Notes: generated by a model from the sequence alone, not told the origin. Positions 27,651 through 36,788 are shown, counted from the stretch's first letter. The stretch: 43,507 bases of DNA from an uncultured Bacteroidia bacterium (GCA_902778855.1 CACYZM010000019.1:1-43507), one strand, 5' to 3'. Numbers and translations are program-made.

Positions 27651-27652
27651 CC

Positions 27653-28732
27653 TTAATAGTCGTCCACGTTGTTGCGGGAGAGGATATCCATATGCATATA
27701 GTTGTCCCGCCGTTCGGGTTCCTTGTTCAGGACCAGGTAATCGACCAGGGAATTGACGGCGAGGCGGGTCTGCTCGTCGGTATGCTGGGTGATGAGGTAG
27801 CGGATGGAGCCGCGGCGCAGGGCGGCGAGGTTGCCGTCGAGATTGTCGAAGCCCACGGCGCGGGGCATGTCGCCGGCCCGCAGGATTTCGAGCGCCGGGG
27901 CGATCAGGTGGATCCGGGAGTTGAACATCGCCACGTGGGTGATGCCGGGATTCGCCGTGAAAAAGGCGGACAGGGTCCCGACGATGCTTTCGGGATCGCG
28001 GGGATTGATGAACACGCTGCGGATTTCCACGTCGGGATAATGTTCCGTCATATAGTCGAAGAATCCTTCGCGGCGGGTGGCGGTGGGATCGCTCTTGCGG
28101 TTCCGGTCGCGCTCGATCCGGATGAGGGCCACTTTCATCTGGTCGGCGGCCTCGGGGACGGATGCGATGGAGTCGAACAACAGTTCGGCGCAGAGATAGC
28201 CGCTCTTGTACATCGGCATGCCGTAGAACGTGAGGTATCCGTCTTCTTCGAGTTTGGTGTCCACATAAGAATAAGGTATGCCCCGCTCCCGGAGCACGGC
28301 GGTCAGGACGGCGGTTTCATTCCGGAAAACGGGCGCAAGCACGACGGCCGCGGGCGAGAGGCCCAGCAGCTGGATGCAGGCTTCGCGGAACGAATCGATG
28401 TCATACTGGTCGTACAGGACCGTCTCGATGCTCACGTTGAAGGTCCGGGCATAGGCCTTGGCCTGTTCGGCGCCGCGGGCGGCCATTTCCCAGTACTCGC
28501 CGGTGTGGTAGCTGGGCAGCAGCAGCACGACGCTCCGGTTCTGGTCGTGGGCGAGGATCGAGGCGTAGATGTTCGGCTCATAGCCGATGTCCTTGATGAC
28601 GCGCATCACGTTGTCGTAACTCCGTTTCGAGACATCGCCCCGGTTGTGGAGCACGCGGTCCACGGTGCCCCGCGAGACGCCGGCCATCCGGGCCACGTCC
28701 TTGAGCGTGATTTTTCCTTTGTCTTTTTCCAT
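27653..28732 (-). CDS. LacI family transcriptional regulator of the polysaccharide utilization locus
   Basis: The 359-residue protein has an N-terminal LacI helix-turn-helix (ITLKDVARMAGVSRGTVDRV, residues 8-27, then the hinge RVIKDIGYEPN) and a sugar-binding periplasmic-binding-protein-like domain from about residue 60. It is divergent from susC, and two identical palindromes lie between them, the likely operators. It probably senses an oligosaccharide or sugar phosphate from the glycan handled by the locus. Whether it represses or activates is unknown. I chose ATG 28732; earlier in-frame codons pass through the -7 box and the operator. Confidence 0.92.
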   Translation of the reverse strand: MEKDKGKITLKDVARMAGVSRGTVDRVLHNRGDVSKRSYDNVMRVIKDIGYEPNIYASILAHDQNRSVVLLLPSYHTGEYWEMAARGAEQAKAYARTFNVSIETVLYDQYDIDSFREACIQLLGLSPAAVVLAPVFRNETAVLTAVLRERGIPYSYVDTKLEEDGYLTFYGMPMYKSGYLCAELLFDSIASVPEAADQMKVALIRIERDRNRKSDPTATRREGFFDYMTEHYPDVEIRSVFINPRDPESIVGTLSAFFTANPGITHVAMFNSRIHLIAPALEILRAGDMPRAVGFDNLDGNLAALRRGSIRYLITQHTDEQTRLAVNSLVDYLVLNKEPERRDNYMHMDILSRNNVDDY

Positions 28733-28757
28733 GGTTTCGACGCTTTGAACCGTTGCG

Positions 28758-28765
28758 CAAAGATA
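28758..28765 (-). promoter_or_regulatory. -7 promoter box for the lacI-type gene
   Basis: TATCTTTG on the - strand, 25 bases upstream of the ATG at 28732. No good TTTG is found at 19 bases; a CTTTT run around 28780-28784 is the nearest candidate. The operator palindromes lie about 30 bases upstream. Confidence 0.6.
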
Positions 28766-28793
28766 CGTTTTTTTTCTTGAAAAGGTACGGTTT

Positions 28794-28827
28794 CCGTGCG
28801 CGCGCACGGCGAATTGTGCGCGCGCAC
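28794..28827. promoter_or_regulatory. Two tandem LacI-type operators
   Basis: The 12-base palindrome GTGCGCGCGCAC occurs twice, at 28796-28807 and 28816-28827, 20 bases centre to centre (about two helical turns). The first copy extends to a 16-base palindrome CCGTGCGCGCGCACGG (28794-28809). A palindrome centred on CG is the usual LacI-family operator shape. The pair lies 35 bases upstream of the susC -33 element and about 30 bases upstream of the lacI -7 box, so it could control both promoters. Confidence 0.75.
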
Positions 28828-28862
28828 GGAGTTAAAATTCAGTGATTTATGTGGATCTTACA

Positions 28863-28893
28863 TTTGCTTTCGTCGACAAAATGCCTATCTTTG
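28863..28893 (+). promoter_or_regulatory. Bacteroidota promoter for the susC operon
   Basis: TTTG (28863-28866) and TATCTTTG (28886-28893) are exactly 19 bases apart, a consensus match. Transcription should start near 28899, giving a leader of about 44 bases before the susC ATG at 28943. Confidence 0.8.
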
Positions 28894-28942
28894 TATAGAC
28901 ACACGTCTCAAAACAAACAACCATATTTTTCAACAAACGCTT

Positions 28943-31900
28943 ATGACACAAAGCAAAACCATCCGAAAGAGGCCCGCTTTCATCGCGCGTCTCTTGGTCG
29001 TCGCCGCCGTGTTGCTGTTTGCCGGTTTCCAGCCGGCCTACGCACAGTCGGTCGACGTAAAGGGCACCGTGGTCTCCGCGACCGACGGTCTTCCTGTCAT
29101 CGGAGCTTCTGTGATGGAGAAAGGCACCTCGAACGGGACTGTCGTGGCTGACGACGGTACCTACCAGATCCGCGTCCGCCGCGGCGCCGTCCTGGTAGTA
29201 TCGGCCATCGGCTACGAGACCCAGGAAGTCCAGGCCTCCGGCCGGGTCGATGTCATTCTCGCAGAAGACAACCTGTGGCTGAACGACGCCGTGGTGATCG
29301 GCTACGGCGTGCAGAAAAAGAAACTCGTCACCGGATCGACCGTTCAGGTCAAAGGTGAAGACGTCGCCAAACTCAACACCGTCGATGTGCTGGCGGCCCT
29401 CCAGAGCCAGTCTCCCGGTGTCAACATCACGCAGAACAGCGGTTTCCTCGGAGCCGGCTTCAAGGTCAACATCCGCGGTCTGGGCACCACCGGTGACTCG
29501 GCGCCGCTGTATGTGGTGGACGGTGTGGCGAACGGCAGCATCTCCGCCCTCAACCCGGCCGACATCGAATCGATCGACGTTCTCAAGGACGCCGCCTCGG
29601 CAGCCATCTACGGCGCCCGTGCCGCCAACGGCGTCATCCTGGTCACGACCAAGAAAGGCAAGGCCGGCCAGGCGTATGTCTCGTATGACGGCTACTACGG
29701 CCTGCAGAACCTCTACAAGATCCCGACGATCCTCAACGCCTCCGAGTATATGGCCATCCAGGACGAGTCGCGCGTGATGGACGGTCTGGAGCCTTACAAC
29801 TGGAGCAACTACATTCCGGCCGCCACGCTGACGTCCATCGCCAACGGCTCCTGGAACGGCACCAACTGGCTCAAGGAGATCATCAACCACAACGCGCCCA
29901 TCATGAGCCACGCGGTCACCGTGGCCGGTGGCACCGACAGGGGCGTCTACTCCCTCGGTCTGGGTTACCAGAACCAGGAAGCCACGATGGGTGTTCCTTC
30001 GGCCATTCCGCAGCTGCGCCGCTACAACCTCCGCGTCAACAACGAGTACACGGTGTTCCGCAGGAACAGCCTCGACATCCTCAAGGTGGGTGAGACCCTG
30101 AACTACCGCTATTCGGAAACCGACGGTTCGTTCGCCACGGGCGGCATCTACTGGAACGGCGTGCACAACATGCTGGTCATGAGCCCGCTGCAGTATGCCT
30201 ACAACGAGGACGGAACGTACCACGTGCGCAAAGACGGCGACGGTTACAACTGGGATACCGCCAACGGTGCCTCCAAGAACCCGATCGCCTATATGGACTA
30301 CAACATGAACCAGAACCGGAGCAAGTCGCACTACCTGCAGGCCAGCGTCTACGCCGACCTCCAGCCGCTGAAGAACCTCCACATCCGCAGCCAGTTCGGC
30401 TACCTGATGGGTGCCAGCAGCTACCGCTCCTACATTCCGGAATACGACCTCGACATCACCGCCCAGCGCACGCAGGACGGCGTTTCGCAGTCGATGTCGC
30501 TCTACAACCGCTGGAGCTGGGAAAACACCGCCAGCTACAGCCTCGACGTGGCTGACCACCGCATCGACATGCTGGTCGGTTCGACGCTCGAAAAATGGGG
30601 CTTCGGCGAATCGCTGAGCGCCACCAACGTGAACTCGAACTTCAACGACCTCGAGCACGCCTACCTCTCGAACGTCTCGACGACCCCCGGCCCGGCTGCC
30701 TCCATCAGCGGTTCGCCGTCCGGCCAGGGTTCCCTCGCTTCCTTCTTCGCCCGTGCGAACTGGAACTGGAAAGAGACCTTCATGGCTTCCGCCACCCTCC
30801 GCGCTGACGGTTCCTCGACCTTCGCCCGCGGCAACCGCTGGGGTATCTTCCCCTCCGCATCCGTGGGCTGGGTGCTGACCAACATGCCCTGGATGTCGTC
30901 GGTCAAGGGCGTGGACTTCTTCAAACTTCGCGCTTCCTGGGGCCAGAATGGTAACTGCAACGTGGCCGCCTTCCAGTATCTCTCGCTGGTGACCTCCAAC
31001 AACGGTTACGGCGGATACGTCTTCGGCGACACGCTCACCGACCGCGCCACCGGTACCTATGCTTATATGATCACCAACCCCGACCTGAAATGGGAGACTT
31101 CGGAACAGCTCGACCTCGGCTTCGACGCCCGCTTCTTCCAGAACCGCCTCGGCGTCGAGTTCGACTGGTACCGCAAGATGACCAAAGACTGGCTCGTGGT
31201 TGCGCCGGTTCTCTACTCCTACGGCGCCAACGCCCCGTATGTCAACGGTGGTAACGTGCTCAACTCCGGCGTGGAGCTGGCGATGCACTGGAACGACCAC
31301 GTCGGCGACTTCTTCTACGGCATCAACGTGAACGGTACCTACAACAAGAACCGCGTCACCAAGATCGCCAACGCCGACGGCATCATCCACGGCAACGGCA
31401 GCATTCCGTGGGAAGGAGCCGAAGAACTCTTCCGTGCGGAAGTGGGCTACCCGATCGGTTTCTTCTACGGTTACCAGACGGCCGGCGTGTTCCAGAACCA
31501 GGCCGAGATCGACGCCTACACGGGTCCCAAGATCAACGGGGCGAACACCGTGCCCGGCGACGTGATCTTCGTCAACACGAACACGGATGACGTGATCGAC
31601 GCCAACGACCGTACGATGATCGGTAACCCGCACCCGGACTTCACGCTCGGCGCTTCCCTGAACTTCGAGTTCAAGGGCATCGATTTGTCCGTCACGGGCT
31701 TCGGCGCCTTCGGCCAGGAGATCTTCAAGTGTTACCGCGACTTCTCCGCTTCGCCGCTGGCCAACTTCACCACCGACATCTTCCAGCGCTGGACCGGCGA
31801 GGGTTCCTCCAACTTCTACCCGCGCCTGTCGAGCTCTTCGAGCTACAACTGGAACCGGATCTCCACCCTCTACATCGAAAAGGGCGACTATTTCAAGATC

Positions 31901-32128
31901 CAGAACGTCACGCTCGGCTACAACATCGCCAAGGCTTTCAAGAAATTCCCGCTTCAGACCCTCCGAATCTACGTGACCGCGCAGAACCTGCACACGTTCA
32001 CCAAGTATTCGGGCATGGATCCGGAAATCGGTTATGGCGGCGACGACTACGGATGGGCACAGGGCATCGACCTGGGCTACTATCCCAGCTCCCGCAACTT
32101 CCTGATTGGTCTCAGCCTTAAATTCTAA
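28943..32128 (+). CDS. susC: SusC/RagA family TonB-linked outer membrane protein
   Basis: The 1061-residue protein has a signal peptide (cleavage after PAYA, residue 34), a carboxypeptidase-regulatory-like domain (about 37-107), a TonB-box-like DAVVIGYG (115-122), and a plug with NIRGLGT, YVVDGV, and the SusC signature IDVLKDAASAAIYGARAANG (about 211-230). A large beta-barrel ending SLKF follows. With SusD it imports oligosaccharides across the outer membrane using TonB energy. I chose ATG 28943; upstream in-frame codons pass through the promoter and operators. The stop overlaps the first codon of a short susD extension (TAATG at 32126-32130). Confidence 0.95.
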   Translation: MTQSKTIRKRPAFIARLLVVAAVLLFAGFQPAYAQSVDVKGTVVSATDGLPVIGASVMEKGTSNGTVVADDGTYQIRVRRGAVLVVSAIGYETQEVQASGRVDVILAEDNLWLNDAVVIGYGVQKKKLVTGSTVQVKGEDVAKLNTVDVLAALQSQSPGVNITQNSGFLGAGFKVNIRGLGTTGDSAPLYVVDGVANGSISALNPADIESIDVLKDAASAAIYGARAANGVILVTTKKGKAGQAYVSYDGYYGLQNLYKIPTILNASEYMAIQDESRVMDGLEPYNWSNYIPAATLTSIANGSWNGTNWLKEIINHNAPIMSHAVTVAGGTDRGVYSLGLGYQNQEATMGVPSAIPQLRRYNLRVNNEYTVFRRNSLDILKVGETLNYRYSETDGSFATGGIYWNGVHNMLVMSPLQYAYNEDGTYHVRKDGDGYNWDTANGASKNPIAYMDYNMNQNRSKSHYLQASVYADLQPLKNLHIRSQFGYLMGASSYRSYIPEYDLDITAQRTQDGVSQSMSLYNRWSWENTASYSLDVADHRIDMLVGSTLEKWGFGESLSATNVNSNFNDLEHAYLSNVSTTPGPAASISGSPSGQGSLASFFARANWNWKETFMASATLRADGSSTFARGNRWGIFPSASVGWVLTNMPWMSSVKGVDFFKLRASWGQNGNCNVAAFQYLSLVTSNNGYGGYVFGDTLTDRATGTYAYMITNPDLKWETSEQLDLGFDARFFQNRLGVEFDWYRKMTKDWLVVAPVLYSYGANAPYVNGGNVLNSGVELAMHWNDHVGDFFYGINVNGTYNKNRVTKIANADGIIHGNGSIPWEGAEELFRAEVGYPIGFFYGYQTAGVFQNQAEIDAYTGPKINGANTVPGDVIFVNTNTDDVIDANDRTMIGNPHPDFTLGASLNFEFKGIDLSVTGFGAFGQEIFKCYRDFSASPLANFTTDIFQRWTGEGSSNFYPRLSSSSSYNWNRISTLYIEKGDYFKIQNVTLGYNIAKAFKKFPLQTLRIYVTAQNLHTFTKYSGMDPEIGYGGDDYGWAQGIDLGYYPSSRNFLIGLSLKF

Positions 32129-32142
32129 TGGAGGACACCTAT

Positions 32143-33972
32143 ATGAAAAAGATATCATCGATCATCCTTACATTGGCGGCCATCGTGTTCCTGACCGGTT
32201 GCGAGGACTTCCTCGACAGCAAGAACCTCACCCAGCGGACCACGGAAACCTTCCCTGAGACCGAACTCGACGCCCAGCAGATGGTGACGGCGATCTACGC
32301 CCACCTCCTCTATGAGTCGCCGGAGTCCTCGGCCTTCTTCTATATCTCCCACCTGGCCGGCGACGACTGCCTCGGCGGCAACCTGTCCTACTCGGGCAAC
32401 TGCGCCTGCAACTTCCTCCTGTACAAGGACAACCTCAACAACTTCCTCGGCCTGTGGGACCGCGACTACACCCTGATCAACCGGGCCAACAGCGCGCTGG
32501 CCAATATGGACAACGTGAAGAACTGGTCGAGCGAAAGCGAGAAGAACCGTCTCCTCGGCGAGACCTACTTCCTCCGTGCCTTCGCCTACTATGAACTGGC
32601 TCAGACTTTCGGCGGCGTTCCCTTGCGGACCACGACGGAAGCCATCAACCTGCCCCGCGCCTCGGTGGACGAGGTCTATCAGCTCATCGGGGAAGACCTG
32701 GCGAAAGCCATCGAACTGATGCCCAACCGGATCTACACCTTCGGATCGAACATGACCGGTCACGCGACCAAGGCCGCCGCTGAAGCGATGCAGGCCCGCG
32801 TCTTCCTGTTCTACACCGGCCGCTACGGCAAGACCGAACTGCCGAACGGTACGACCAAGGACAAGGTCATCGCCGACCTCGAAGACTGCATCAAGAATTC
32901 GGGCCACCAGCTCGTGGACGACCAGCGTGAACTCTGGGGTTACACCAACGACTACACCAACCAGAACACGTCGGGCTACCGCTACGGCTACACCGTGGCC
33001 CACGACCTCCACTGGGTGGGCAACAGCTCCATCGAGACGGTCTTCGCCAACAAGCACAACCTGACCTCCAACTGGACGTACACCTGGTTCTCGAACACCT
33101 TCTCGATGTTCTGCTCGCCGTCGAACGACAACCGCGACATGGCCCAGAGCTATCCGTTCAGCTTCGGCTGGGGCTGTGGCCCCGTGTCGCCGGCCCTCAT
33201 CGAAGAATGGAAGGCCTGGGACAAGCAGCAGACCCACACCGACGGTTACACCGAGGATCCCCGTCTGAGCGGTTCCGTATGGTCCTACAACGCCTACGAC
33301 CCCAACAACGCGGGCAACATCCTGATCGGCGACCGCAAACTCGACCCGAGCGAACCGGACTACACCGTATCGTACCGCTACTACGAGCAGACGGGCTACT
33401 TCCAGAAGAAGTACATCAACGTCGGCGCCTGGAGCGACGAGAAGGGACAGTACTTCCACTCGTTCGCCAAGGCTGAGTATCCGGACGTGACGGCCCAGAC
33501 CTCCGCCCAGCTGCTGCAGACCCCCGACCTGATCCACATCCGCTTCGCCGACGTACTCCTGATGCACTCCGAGCTCACCGAGACGGCCGACGGCATGAAC
33601 CGGGTCCGCGCCCGCAGCCACCTCGGCCCGATCGCCTACTCGCTGGAAGCCCTCAAGAATGAACGCCGCTTCGAGCTCGCGTTCGAAGCCATCCGCTGGC
33701 CGGACCTCCTGCGCTGGGCCGGTCCGAGCCTCGAATCCGCCGGCGCGCTCCTCAACAAGCAGACCGGATTCACCGTCATCAACGAAGGCGTGGTTACGCC
33801 GATGGTCCGTTACGACTATGCGGCCCGTCTGAAGGAGACCCAGGGCTACTGGCCGATTCCGCAGACGGAAATCGACATCGCCGGCAAGGACGAAAACGGC
33901 AACGACATCCTCGAGCAGAACCCCGGCTGGGGATCCCAGGCTCAGTTCAACGACTGGAACAATTTTAAATAG
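32143..33972 (+). CDS. susD: SusD/RagB family nutrient-binding outer membrane lipoprotein
   Basis: The 609-residue protein has a lipoprotein signal ending FLTGC (Cys20), followed by EDFLD, typical of SusD. The middle contains NRANSALANMDNVKNWS and GETYFLRAFAYYELAQTFGGVPL, the TPR-like SusD core, and the C-terminal part has ERRFELAFEAIRWPDLLRW. It binds glycan at the cell surface and acts as the lid of SusC. I prefer ATG 32143, where the signal starts; GGAGG lies 8 bases before it (32130-32134), which is unusual for this phylum. An ATG at 32128 would add five residues. Confidence 0.94.
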   Translation: MKKISSIILTLAAIVFLTGCEDFLDSKNLTQRTTETFPETELDAQQMVTAIYAHLLYESPESSAFFYISHLAGDDCLGGNLSYSGNCACNFLLYKDNLNNFLGLWDRDYTLINRANSALANMDNVKNWSSESEKNRLLGETYFLRAFAYYELAQTFGGVPLRTTTEAINLPRASVDEVYQLIGEDLAKAIELMPNRIYTFGSNMTGHATKAAAEAMQARVFLFYTGRYGKTELPNGTTKDKVIADLEDCIKNSGHQLVDDQRELWGYTNDYTNQNTSGYRYGYTVAHDLHWVGNSSIETVFANKHNLTSNWTYTWFSNTFSMFCSPSNDNRDMAQSYPFSFGWGCGPVSPALIEEWKAWDKQQTHTDGYTEDPRLSGSVWSYNAYDPNNAGNILIGDRKLDPSEPDYTVSYRYYEQTGYFQKKYINVGAWSDEKGQYFHSFAKAEYPDVTAQTSAQLLQTPDLIHIRFADVLLMHSELTETADGMNRVRARSHLGPIAYSLEALKNERRFELAFEAIRWPDLLRWAGPSLESAGALLNKQTGFTVINEGVVTPMVRYDYAARLKETQGYWPIPQTEIDIAGKDENGNDILEQNPGWGSQAQFNDWNNFK

Positions 33973-33980
33973 CAGACGAT

Positions 33981-34862
33981 ATGAAAACCTTGAAACTGTT
34001 CATTGCGGCTGCGGCTCTGCTGAGCTTCATGGCCTGCAATCCCATCGAAGATCTCTCGCTGCGTGAAAAATATGTCACCAACGCCGGAACGCCGATCAGC
34101 TCCGACGAGCTTTCGGCGGCCCTGACCGTATCGCAGGACGGCGCGACCAACGATATCATCACCCTCAAGAACGCCCGTCCCGACATCGGCGGCGCCTGGC
34201 ACGTGGGCACGGCGATGGGAGAGACCATCATCAAAAACGACACCTACACCTATGTGTATGAAGCCAACGGCGAGTTCGAGATCTACTATGCCGGCGTCTC
34301 CGCAGGCAAGATCGTCGAATCCAAGCGCTTCCCCGTCACCGTCACCGACGTGTACGACCCCTGGGCCGGTATGCTGACCGGCGCCAAGAGCAACACCGAC
34401 AAGTCGGCCAAGAAGACCTGGTCGTGGCGCGAAGTGTCCTGGGGCTCGATCTGCAACATGGGCGCCCACGGCGGCTGGAAGTACGCTTCCGCCGGCTATA
34501 CGCCCGAATCGAACTTCGCCTGGTGGGCCAACTTCACCCTGGCGGACGTGGATCCCTCCAAGGAGCGGATGGTCTTTGAATACGACGGCAGCAAGATGAC
34601 CACCTACGGTCCCGACGGGAGCGTGGCGGCACAGGGCACCTTCGGATTCATCAAGACCTCGCCCGAAGAGGCCGTTCTCGGAACCTGGGTCACCACCGCA
34701 CCGCTCATCGGAGCCCGCTTCGACGACTGCGGCCAGGGTTCGAGCAACCAGTTCTACCTGCTGACATTCACCGACCAGTACATCACCATCTACCACAACG
34801 GATGGGACGGCTCCGCCGACTGGGATGACTGCGGCTGGTACGCTTACTTTGAAGCCAAATAA
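33981..34862 (+). CDS. Surface glycan-binding-type lipoprotein of the Sus locus (SusE/F position)
   Basis: The 293-residue protein has a lipoprotein signal ending FMAC (Cys19). An N-terminal beta-rich region (about 50-130) looks PKD-like (TYVYEANGEFEIYYAGVSAGK...FPVTVTD). The C-terminal half has many tryptophans, glycines and aspartates (WGSICNMGAHGGWKYASAG, NGWDGSADWDDCGWY), a composition common in carbohydrate-binding surface lipoproteins. Its position directly after susD is where SusE/F-type surface glycan-binding proteins are found. Ligand and exact family are not identified. Confidence 0.7.
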   Translation: MKTLKLFIAAAALLSFMACNPIEDLSLREKYVTNAGTPISSDELSAALTVSQDGATNDIITLKNARPDIGGAWHVGTAMGETIIKNDTYTYVYEANGEFEIYYAGVSAGKIVESKRFPVTVTDVYDPWAGMLTGAKSNTDKSAKKTWSWREVSWGSICNMGAHGGWKYASAGYTPESNFAWWANFTLADVDPSKERMVFEYDGSKMTTYGPDGSVAAQGTFGFIKTSPEEAVLGTWVTTAPLIGARFDDCGQGSSNQFYLLTFTDQYITIYHNGWDGSADWDDCGWYAYFEAK

Positions 34863-34874
34863 CGTTACGTTTCC

Positions 34875-35435
34875 ATGAAGAAGATCCTTCCTTTCATCGC
34901 GGTCCTGCTCGCCGTCGCGGCGTGCCGGCCCGACGGGCCCACGCTCGAGATTCGCGGCCATATCGGAGACGGCTTCGACGGACAGAAAATCTATTTCTGC
35001 CCCCAGCCGCATCCCACGGCCGACATCGTGGACTCGACCGTGGTGAAAGGAGGGACCTTTCTTTTCCGGATTCCGGCCGATTCGCTCTACGTCGCCGACC
35101 TGACGCTTTCCCGCAGGGCGCCCGGCTATGCCGAAAGGCTGCTCATCGCCGTGGAGCCCGGTGTCCTCGACGTTACCCTGGGCGCGCCGAGCAGCGCGCA
35201 CGGGACGTCGACCAACGAGGCCCTGCAGGCCTGGAAAGAGCGGCTGCAGGGAGGCGATCCGGAAGACGCCAAACGCGGTACCTTCGACCTCATCCTCCGC
35301 TATCCCGATGCGGTCGGCGGTTACCTTTATATGCTCTTCGGCCGGCTGTTCGACCCGGAACAGCGGCAGCAACTCGATTCCCTCGGATACGACAAACTGA
35401 TACCGGATGTCCGTACGCGCAGACAGAACCCTTAG
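34875..35435 (+). CDS. DUF4369-like lipoprotein
   Basis: The 186-residue protein has a lipoprotein signal ending AVAAC (Cys17). The region LEIRGHIGDGFDGQKIYFCP...DSTVVKGGTFLFRI (about 25-65) matches the DUF4369 beta-sandwich found at the N-terminus of many Bacteroidota lipoproteins, where it often precedes a thioredoxin-like domain. Here no thioredoxin domain follows, and the protein ends in a short helical region. Its function is unknown. The ATG of the next gene lies inside its 3' end (35407), so the two overlap by 29 bases in different frames. Confidence 0.65.
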   Translation: MKKILPFIAVLLAVAACRPDGPTLEIRGHIGDGFDGQKIYFCPQPHPTADIVDSTVVKGGTFLFRIPADSLYVADLTLSRRAPGYAERLLIAVEPGVLDVTLGAPSSAHGTSTNEALQAWKERLQGGDPEDAKRGTFDLILRYPDAVGGYLYMLFGRLFDPEQRQQLDSLGYDKLIPDVRTRRQNP

Positions 35436-35583
35436 TTTCCTGACCGTCACCCTCTTTTTCGTGGCGTTGTGGGCGATCTTCCAGTTCGTCTTCCCGTACC
35501 ATCTTGCCTGTCCGACGCTTCCTGGCTGGCTACCTATTTCACGAAAGCAGCGCCGTTCTCGTTCCTGCTCGGCGACTGGCTGA
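35407..35583 (+). pseudogene. Frameshifted N-terminal part of the DUF6057-like membrane protein
   Basis: From ATG 35407 the frame reads MSVRADRTLSFLTVTLFFVA and then LWAIFQFVFPYHL, a good first membrane helix of the kind that opens DUF6057-like proteins. It then loses homology and stops at 35581-35583 (58 codons). The continuation of the protein (SDASWLATYFTKAAPF) is in another frame starting near 35505. This fits an indel around 35495-35510, possibly a loss of some 20-30 bases, since family members have extra residues between the first helix and this motif. An assembly or sequencing error is also possible. Confidence 0.6.
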
Positions 35584-36788
35584 CCCAGTTCTTCCCGCTG
35601 CCCGGCGTCGCGGCGGTGGTTACGGTGCTCCTGCTGGTCCTGGCCTGGGCCGGATTCCGTTTCCTGCTCGACGCCATGCCGACCGTCCGTCACGCAGCCT
35701 TGTGGGCGTTGCTGCCCACCGCGCTGCTGGCTTTCCTGATCCTCTCGCCCGAGGTTCCGCTGGCCGTGCTCGTGGGAACCTGCCTGTTCGTCTGGCTTTT
35801 CGCCTGGGCCTTCCGGATTCCCGGCAGACTGCTGCGTTATGTAGTGGTCGTGCTGCTCGCCGTGCTGCTGGTCCCTTCCGCGCGCAGCTTCAATTCCACG
35901 GCCCGGATGGAGAAACCCAGCCGGGAGCGGGAGTATGACTACCGCATCCATTTCAAGGCCGACGCGGGCCGGTGGGACACCGTCGAGAAGATGGGACGCC
36001 GGAATCCCTACGAAAGCCTGGTCACGGCCTATTACTACAATCTCTCGCAGGCTCGCGCCGGGCGGCTGCCCGACGGCCTGCTCAAAGCTTACCAGCCCAC
36101 CTGGCACGGGCTGTTCATCCCGGTCAAACCCGGCGTCGAAGACTTCAAGCTGATGGCCAGCACCGACGCCCTGTACCTGGCCGGCGATTATGCCCAGGCC
36201 CAGCATTCCGCCATGCTGGGGATGACCTTCTCCCCGCGGCAGCGCTCCGCGGCGATGATCCGGCAGCTGGCCGACATCGCCTTCGCCAACGGCGACTACG
36301 ACACGGCGCGCCGCTACCTCACCATGCTTTCCAAGACCGCGCTCTATCGGAAATGGGCGCTGGAAGGCCTGCAACTGCTCGATACCGAGGCCGACCGGCT
36401 CACCGTCAAGAACGACTGCCGCGACATCCTCGTCCAACACAACGACTACCGCACAGCCCTGGCCAACATTGCCGCGACGGCGTCCGACGCCAAGACGGCG
36501 ACCGACTACCTGCTCTGCCTCGACCTGCTCGACAAGGATCTGGCGCACTTCCGCCAGGACTATGATGCGCTTTACAAAGGAAGATACGACGCCGTCGGCG
36601 TGCCCGTCCTCTATCAGGAGGCCCTGCTGATGACGTTTGATGAAAATACGTCGCCCGCCGCGCAGCTCACGGAATATGGCATTGTTCGCGCGACGCTCGA
36701 CAACTGTGCTGAGTTCCTCAAAGGCAATGAAAAGCCTTTCCGGACAAGTTACTGGTTTTACCACAAATACGCCCAACCCGCCCAATGA
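35469..36788 (+). CDS. DUF6057-like membrane protein with displaced N-terminus
   Basis: The main open frame has at least four membrane helices (about residues 45-140), then a mostly soluble C-terminal half of repeated helices with TPR-like character (ALYLAGDYAQAQHSAMLGM, NGDYDTARRYLTML). This layout resembles DUF6057 proteins found in Sus-type loci of Bacteroidales. The first about 13 residues of the open frame do not look native: they come from reading the wrong frame over the first helix. The true N-terminus is at 35407 in another frame (separate entry). The GTG at 35469 is unlikely as a real start. The stop overlaps the next gene (ATGA at 36785-36788). Function is unknown. Confidence 0.7.
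   Translation: MGDLPVRLPVPSCLSDASWLATYFTKAAPFSFLLGDWLTQFFPLPGVAAVVTVLLLVLAWAGFRFLLDAMPTVRHAALWALLPTALLAFLILSPEVPLAVLVGTCLFVWLFAWAFRIPGRLLRYVVVVLLAVLLVPSARSFNSTARMEKPSREREYDYRIHFKADAGRWDTVEKMGRRNPYESLVTAYYYNLSQARAGRLPDGLLKAYQPTWHGLFIPVKPGVEDFKLMASTDALYLAGDYAQAQHSAMLGMTFSPRQRSAAMIRQLADIAFANGDYDTARRYLTMLSKTALYRKWALEGLQLLDTEADRLTVKNDCRDILVQHNDYRTALANIAATASDAKTATDYLLCLDLLDKDLAHFRQDYDALYKGRYDAVGVPVLYQEALLMTFDENTSPAAQLTEYGIVRATLDNCAEFLKGNEKPFRTSYWFYHKYAQPAQ

Noticed and set aside
28733-28942. Protein extensions of the LacI-type and SusC genes into the intergenic region
   Set aside because: Open frames continue upstream of both genes, but they run through the promoters and operator palindromes. The helix-turn-helix and the signal peptide start at the ATGs chosen.
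28847-32158. 1103-codon open frame on the - strand
   Set aside because: Exactly antisense to susC, with biased composition and no recognisable domain; another shadow of GC-rich codon usage.
33942-36785. 947-codon open frame on the - strand
   Set aside because: Spans several unrelated + strand genes of the Sus locus antisense, with no domain or signal peptide.
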